Positions 4,407 through 7,185 of a stretch of DNA of 7,185 nt are shown one piece after another; positions within the stretch are counted from its first letter, which is position 1, and the number at the start of each line of letters is the position of its first letter. A model generated the notes under the pieces. The model had not been told where the DNA came from, did no database searches, and worked only from the letters and a program-made list of their open reading frames with translations. The position numbers and the translations under genes were made by a program. The DNA comes from Acidobacteriota bacterium (lineage in GTDB: Bacteria; Acidobacteriota; Terriglobia; UBA7540): the NCBI GenBank assembly GCA_003165615.1, contig PLWR01000462.1, positions 1 through 7,185 on the forward strand, written 5' to 3'.

Positions 4407-4766
4407 TCATTCTTCTCCCCGTAGCAGCCATTTTACGAGCAGACCAACAACGGCAAGACCCATGGCCCAAATGAGGGCGAGTATAGCCACTCTGGCTTGG
4501 GGATTCCACTTCTCCTTGTGACTCCCGATCCATGCAAGGCCGACCCCGTTTGGCCTTGCGACCAGCCTGCCCTCGCGGCGAACGGCTTCAATCATGCTCT
4601 GCGATGTGATAAATTTCACGACTCGGTCATACTCAGCCTGTGACCTGCAAATCTTGGACGCAACATCGCCAAGAGTGCGACATTTCAACAGATCTGGCTC
4701 GCGAGCCCACTCATCTTTGAGCGCTTTCATCAGTCGCAATGCGACGCGTTCTGTGGAATGAGGCAT
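4407..4766 (-). CDS. Small protein with possible winged-helix N-terminus and C-terminal membrane anchor
   Basis: Protein of 119 residues, not recognised. Residues 1-80 are soluble and mixed in charge. The run DVASKICRSQAEYDRVVKFI, with the following IEAVRREGRLVARPNGVGLAWI, is compatible with a winged-helix shape (recognition-like helix and a two-strand wing ending in a glycine turn), but this is only a pattern impression. Residues 92-114 are strongly hydrophobic (VAILALIWAMGLAVVGLLVK) and end RGEE, giving a tail-anchored topology with the main domain in the cytoplasm. It is the first gene of the three-gene minus-strand cluster. ATG at 4764-4766 is the natural start; no good Shine-Dalgarno sequence precedes it. 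Confidence 0.68.
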   Translation of the reverse strand: MPHSTERVALRLMKALKDEWAREPDLLKCRTLGDVASKICRSQAEYDRVVKFITSQSMIEAVRREGRLVARPNGVGLAWIGSHKEKWNPQARVAILALIWAMGLAVVGLLVKWLLRGEE

Positions 4767-4801
4767 ACGGTGGCTACTAACATCCGCCCTCGCTGGCGCC
4801 G

Positions 4802-4867
4802 CGCTAACGACGCTCCATTTACAAACAGAGCGCGAGCGGGGCGTCCAGTGCAGCTCGCTAGTTGGAT
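4802..4867. other. attC-like structured 66-base stretch (tentative)
   Basis: Read on the minus strand it begins ATCCAAC, matching the integron core RYYYAAC, and ends GTTAGCG, a five-of-seven match to GTTRRRY. Inside, GACGCTCC (4809-4816) and GGGGCGTC (4838-4845) are inverted repeats with one mismatch. It lies directly after the stop of the minus-strand gene at 4869 and before the next gene in the same direction, where an attC belongs. Against the idea: the spacers between core and stem are very unequal (15 and 0 bases), and no integrase or second site is seen. It could instead be an ordinary intergenic hairpin. Confidence 0.25.
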
Positions 4868-4868
4868 T

Positions 4869-5078
4869 TCACTTTAGCCAATCTGGCTCTCCATCGGACT
4901 CAATAAACTGCGCTGCTGCGCTTCTGACGCTAAGCTCGCCGGGCAATCTTGGAGCGGCTTCAATTGCTTTTCCCATCAAATCCATCGCAATGCCAGGCGC
5001 AAGCTTGTCGTCGATGTCTTTTACATGGGCTAGAACTCCGCATTGAACTATTCTGAGGAATTGCTCTTGTTTCTTCAT
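4869..5078 (-). CDS. Small hypothetical protein
   Basis: About 69 residues from the ATG at 5076-5078, beginning MKKQEQFLRIVQCGVLAHVK and ending in an acidic, hydrophilic tail (FIESDGEPDWLK). Earlier starts are possible at 5096 (ATG) and 5120 (TTG). It has no membrane segment or known motif; the middle (KLAPGIAMDLMGKAIEAAPR) is probably helical. Amino acid composition is protein-like and the frame is in the same direction as the three genes downstream, which argues for a real gene, but no Shine-Dalgarno sequence or family resemblance confirms it. It could also be the surviving end of a longer protein, since the reading frame stays open for a short way upstream. Confidence 0.42.
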   Translation of the reverse strand: MKKQEQFLRIVQCGVLAHVKDIDDKLAPGIAMDLMGKAIEAAPRLPGELSVRSAAAQFIESDGEPDWLK

Positions 5079-5303
5079 AAATGTCCGAAAGTGCATATGT
5101 ACATTGCAAGGACGCAACAATGTCGGATGTTGGGGGAAAACGTTGCATTAGTTCAATGTTTCATTGGCACTCTTCCCGACCTTATGGAGCAGGGGGGATT
5201 CTGTCAAGCGGGCGCGGTCGTCTGCGGGAGGGGTAGGGAAGGCGCGGTTTTTCAGCCCGTTCGGCCAGGCCGGACGGGGGGCGGCGGGGGGCATCTTGAT
5301 TAC

Positions 5304-5336
5304 GGAAAGGGGTCATAGTTCTCTTGGGAAAGGGGT
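5304..5336. repeat. Two direct copies of GGAAAGGGGT
   Basis: GGAAAGGGGT at 5304-5313 and again at 5327-5336, 23 bases apart, each followed by a related continuation (CATAGTT and GATCTAATT). G-rich motifs of this look occur near REP-type elements moved by IS200-like (RAYT) transposases. No such transposase is present here, so it would at most be a solo remnant. Confidence 0.4.
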
Positions 5337-5362
5337 GATCTAATTTGGTGATCTAATTTGGT
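5334..5362. repeat. 13-base tandem repeat GGTGATCTAATTT, just over two copies
   Basis: Copies at 5334-5346 and 5347-5359 are identical, and GGT of a third follows. Each holds a GATC. The spacing of 13 bases is a little more than one helical turn. It may be a pair of protein-binding sites in front of the fusion gene or the result of replication slippage. Confidence 0.7.
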
Positions 5363-5369
5363 TGCAACC
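5360..5369. promoter_or_regulatory. Palindrome GGTTGCAACC
   Basis: A perfect 10-base palindrome directly following the 13-base tandem repeat, 68 bases before the start codon of the fusion gene. It is a plausible regulator-binding site by position and symmetry only. Confidence 0.3.
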
Positions 5370-5425
5370 GCAGACGCTTTCTTCTCACACTACCATTCAA
5401 CGGGTGCCTTTGCCGCGTGACACCT

Positions 5426-5430
5426 GGGAG
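5426..5430 (+). promoter_or_regulatory. Ribosome binding site GGGAG deciding the start of the fusion gene
   Basis: GGGAG lies seven bases before the ATG at 5438-5440. The alternative in-frame GTG at 5417 has no such sequence in front. This supports starting the protein at the ATG, seven codons later than the longest frame. It is one of the few clear Shine-Dalgarno sequences in the window. Confidence 0.6.
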
Positions 5431-5437
5431 CGAGTCT

Positions 5438-6979
5438 ATGGAATCACAGCCGGAGCAAGCAGGAACGCCACCCGCCGTGGGAGCGAGTGAGGCGAGATAT
5501 TTTGTGGCGATCGGCGGGGAGACCTACGGGCCTTACACAGGCCAGGAACTGGTCCGGTATGTGGAGGAAAGTAGAATTCTCCGCAAGGACTTGGCCTGGA
5601 GAGAAGGCCTGAGCGATTGGACGTCGGTTGCAAATATCCTTGAGGAGACCAGCCCCAGCCCGCCAGAGGAGGGATCTGTTGCAGCACCCAGGCCTGAAGG
5701 AGAACCGGCTGGAAGACGAAAACCGAAATCAAGGCTGCACAAGCTGACGAGTGAGACGATAAGGCAAACCACGAAAGGTGGAGATCTGCCTCTACATCGC
5801 GGAGCAAGGAATGGAACATTCGATGAAATCCCGAGAGAGCTTTTGACCATTGACCTGTTCCTCGCCCAGAACAACGATGGCGAAACTGCGCTGCACGCTG
5901 CTGCGCGCAAATGCAACCTTCATCAGATCCCACCGGAGTTCTTCACGAGGGAGGCATTATCTGTGACCGAGAAATGGGGGAGAACACCTCTACATATTGC
6001 GGCGGAGTTCGGATGCTTAGCCCAGATGCCCGCCGAAATCTTGACGCCCCAATTGCTTAGCATGCGAACGAAGAATGGCGGCGAGAACTCTGTGATCCAT
6101 GAGGCGGCCAGAAGTAACCTTCTGGACCAGATTCCGAGTGAGTTATTAACGCGGGAACTTTTGGAGCAGAGAAATGCCTATGGGGAAACCCCGCTCCAGA
6201 CGCTCGAGCGCTGCCGTCCCACCGAAAAGCAGCTAGCCTACTTGCGAGATCTCGGTGTGCAGGCGGATGCAACTACTTTGACAAAACACACGGCATCCAT
6301 CTTGATTGATAATGCTTTAGCGGGCATTAAACCCACAGTGACCTCCAGCGTGCGCCCAGTGAGCCCAGTGTCTTTCGCCCCGACCCGATTGCAATCCTGT
6401 CCTTTTAACATTGTCGAGCTTACACAGGGCACACCTGAATGGCGTAAATGGCGTTGTAACGGAATCGGGGCATCGGATGCGCCGACCATCATGGGGGAGA
6501 ATCCGTGGAAGACCGCGGCCGAACTTCTGTGGGAGAAGCGTGGAGAAGCAGGAGAATCTGAAGTGACCGCAGCCATGGCGCGTGGCACTGAGCTTGAACC
6601 CGAGGCTCGCAGGGCTTACATCCTCCAGACTGGAAGACGGGTGCAGCCGGCATGCCTGCAGACCAGCGAATATGCGTGGCTACGTGCAAGCGTGGACGGG
6701 ATCACTAGCAACCTGGATGCTGTGGTGGAGATAAAGTGCGGGGAATCTGTTTACAGGAACACTTCAGAATATCGCCGCGTACCTGATCATTATTATGGCC
6801 AACTTCAACACATTTTGGCAGTCACGGGTCTCCCGCTGATTGACTTTTGGTGCTATCTCCCAGGACTTCCCGCGCTGTTGATTCCCGTGGAGCGAGACGA
6901 TAGCTATATCGAGCGGTTATTGCGTACTGAATTCGAATTCTGGATGGAGGTGCTGCGTAAAGGGGTCGTAACTTCATGA
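5438..6979 (+). CDS. GYF_2 - ankyrin-like repeat - YqaJ/lambda-exonuclease-type nuclease fusion
   Basis: Protein of 513 residues from the ATG (a GTG at 5417 would add seven). Residues 21-70 form a GYF_2 domain (YFVAIGGETYGPYTGQELVR, with Trp54 and Trp61). A charged, proline-rich linker follows (72-110). Residues 113-273 hold five ankyrin-like units starting at 113, 147, 181, 215 and 249, exactly 34 residues apart, typified by GRTPLHIAAE and IPSELLT. A second linker (275-320) is rich in Ser, Pro and Thr. Residues 321-505 match the YqaJ nuclease domain of the PD-(D/E)XK superfamily: GTPEWRKWRCNGIGASDAP, RGTELEPEAR with E387 (like lambda exonuclease E85), SVDG with D420 (like D119), EIK with E431 and K433 (like E129 and K131), GQLQH at 454-458, and the terminal IPVERDDSYIERL. 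The active site appears intact, so Mg2+-dependent DNA cleavage or 5'-3' resection is likely. The N-terminal modules probably recruit or regulate it through proteins. No annealing protein lies beside it. Confidence 0.86.
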   Translation: MESQPEQAGTPPAVGASEARYFVAIGGETYGPYTGQELVRYVEESRILRKDLAWREGLSDWTSVANILEETSPSPPEEGSVAAPRPEGEPAGRRKPKSRLHKLTSETIRQTTKGGDLPLHRGARNGTFDEIPRELLTIDLFLAQNNDGETALHAAARKCNLHQIPPEFFTREALSVTEKWGRTPLHIAAEFGCLAQMPAEILTPQLLSMRTKNGGENSVIHEAARSNLLDQIPSELLTRELLEQRNAYGETPLQTLERCRPTEKQLAYLRDLGVQADATTLTKHTASILIDNALAGIKPTVTSSVRPVSPVSFAPTRLQSCPFNIVELTQGTPEWRKWRCNGIGASDAPTIMGENPWKTAAELLWEKRGEAGESEVTAAMARGTELEPEARRAYILQTGRRVQPACLQTSEYAWLRASVDGITSNLDAVVEIKCGESVYRNTSEYRRVPDHYYGQLQHILAVTGLPLIDFWCYLPGLPALLIPVERDDSYIERLLRTEFEFWMEVLRKGVVTS

Positions 6980-7185
6980 AGGTAGGCGAGTCGGCGGCGG
7001 GGGCCAGGCGGGAGCGGACTTCGGCGGATATGCGGTCCGGGGGGCGGGAAAGGCAGTAAGCAGTGATCTGTAAACAGTAATCAGTTTCGGCGCGTTCCGG
7101 GTTCGGGGGCGGAAAAGAACCAAACACCACCAGGACGGCGTGTTTCGACCTAAGCCGGGTTGACACGCGAGGACTGCGGGAGCGG
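6980..7185. other. Non-coding tail
   Basis: GC-rich sequence after the fusion gene with no gene-like frame. CGGAC (7015-7019) and GTCCG (7035-7039) could pair weakly, but no T-run follows, so I do not call a terminator. A simple repeat at 7053-7085 is listed separately. A minus-strand frame crosses the region, but it extends antisense into the nuclease gene and has no family resemblance. Confidence 0.45.
7053..7085. repeat. CAGTAAG/CAGTGATC/CAGTAATC simple repeat
   Basis: Three related units, CAGTAAG (7054-7060), CAGTGATC (7061-7068) and CAGTAATC (7075-7082), followed by AGT. It looks like one of the short degenerate repeats scattered through intergenic DNA of this genome; repeats of this flavour are, from memory, common in Pedosphaera-like Verrucomicrobiota. 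Function unknown. Confidence 0.55.

Larger units (their letters stand above)
5121..5437. other. Divergent intergenic region between the membrane cluster and the nuclease gene
   Basis: About 300 bases separating the minus-strand small gene from the plus-strand fusion gene. The left part (to about 5190) is AT-richer than its surroundings; 5195-5295 is very GC-rich with long G runs and has no gene-like frame. From 5304 to 5369 there are several short repeats, described separately. Any promoter for the fusion gene should lie between about 5295 and 5437, but I see no good -35/-10 pair. Confidence 0.5.

Noticed and set aside
5436..5933. Minus-strand open frame of 165 codons opposite the start of the nuclease fusion
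   Set aside because: It lies antisense to the GYF_2 and ankyrin-like part, which is strongly supported; the translated sequence is rich in Cys, Ser and Arg with no recognisable pattern.
6822..7166. Minus-strand open frame at the right end
   Set aside because: It extends from the simple repeat region into the antisense of the nuclease domain and has no recognisable family features.

Overview
The window looks like an accessory, repeat-rich stretch of a moderately GC-rich chromosome, most likely from Verrucomicrobiota or a related PVC lineage. This is inference. It rests on the mix of DUF433/DUF5615 pairs, RelE- and YafQ-type modules and GYF_2 (DUF4339) proteins, on the scarcity of clear Shine-Dalgarno sequences, and on simple intergenic repeats (CTCTCC...GGAGAG hairpins, TCTCAAC, TTTCAGC, CAGTAATCAG-type). 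No rRNA, tRNA, CRISPR array or complete insertion sequence was seen.

Left part (1-3313): the tail of an unidentified gene is followed by four toxin-antitoxin-type loci in different states. First is an Xre/MbcA/ParS-type antitoxin gene with no RES toxin behind it, preceded by three alternating copies of GCACAAAT that look like an operator. Second is an intact-looking DUF433 antitoxin and DUF5615 PIN-like toxin pair on the minus strand. Third is a complete RelB/DinJ antitoxin gene whose YafQ-type toxin survives only as a C-terminal scrap. Fourth is an intact antitoxin plus RelE/ParE-type toxin pair on the minus strand, flanked by two nearly identical 29-base direct repeats. A two-copy repeat of about 90 bases with perfect hairpins separates the divergent second and third loci.

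Middle part (3314-5120): three closely spaced minus-strand genes encode a small protein with a C-terminal membrane segment, a two-helix membrane protein with a coiled coil and a zinc ribbon, and a protein with two GYF_2 domains and a zinc ribbon split by a membrane segment. Upstream of them lies a weaker small gene and, between, a structured 66-base stretch with integron attC-like ends.

Right part (5121-7185): after a repeat-bearing gap, a plus-strand gene encodes an unusual fusion: an N-terminal GYF_2 domain, about five ankyrin-like repeats of exactly 34 residues, and a C-terminal YqaJ/lambda-exonuclease-type nuclease with its main active-site residues present. This is the most interesting object in the window. 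It is divergent from the GYF_2/zinc-ribbon membrane cluster and shares the GYF_2 domain with it. One possibility is a nuclease directed by protein-protein interaction domains, in defence, competition or regulation. No single-strand annealing protein, the normal partner of a recombination exonuclease, is visible here, so a phage-recombination role is not supported by context.
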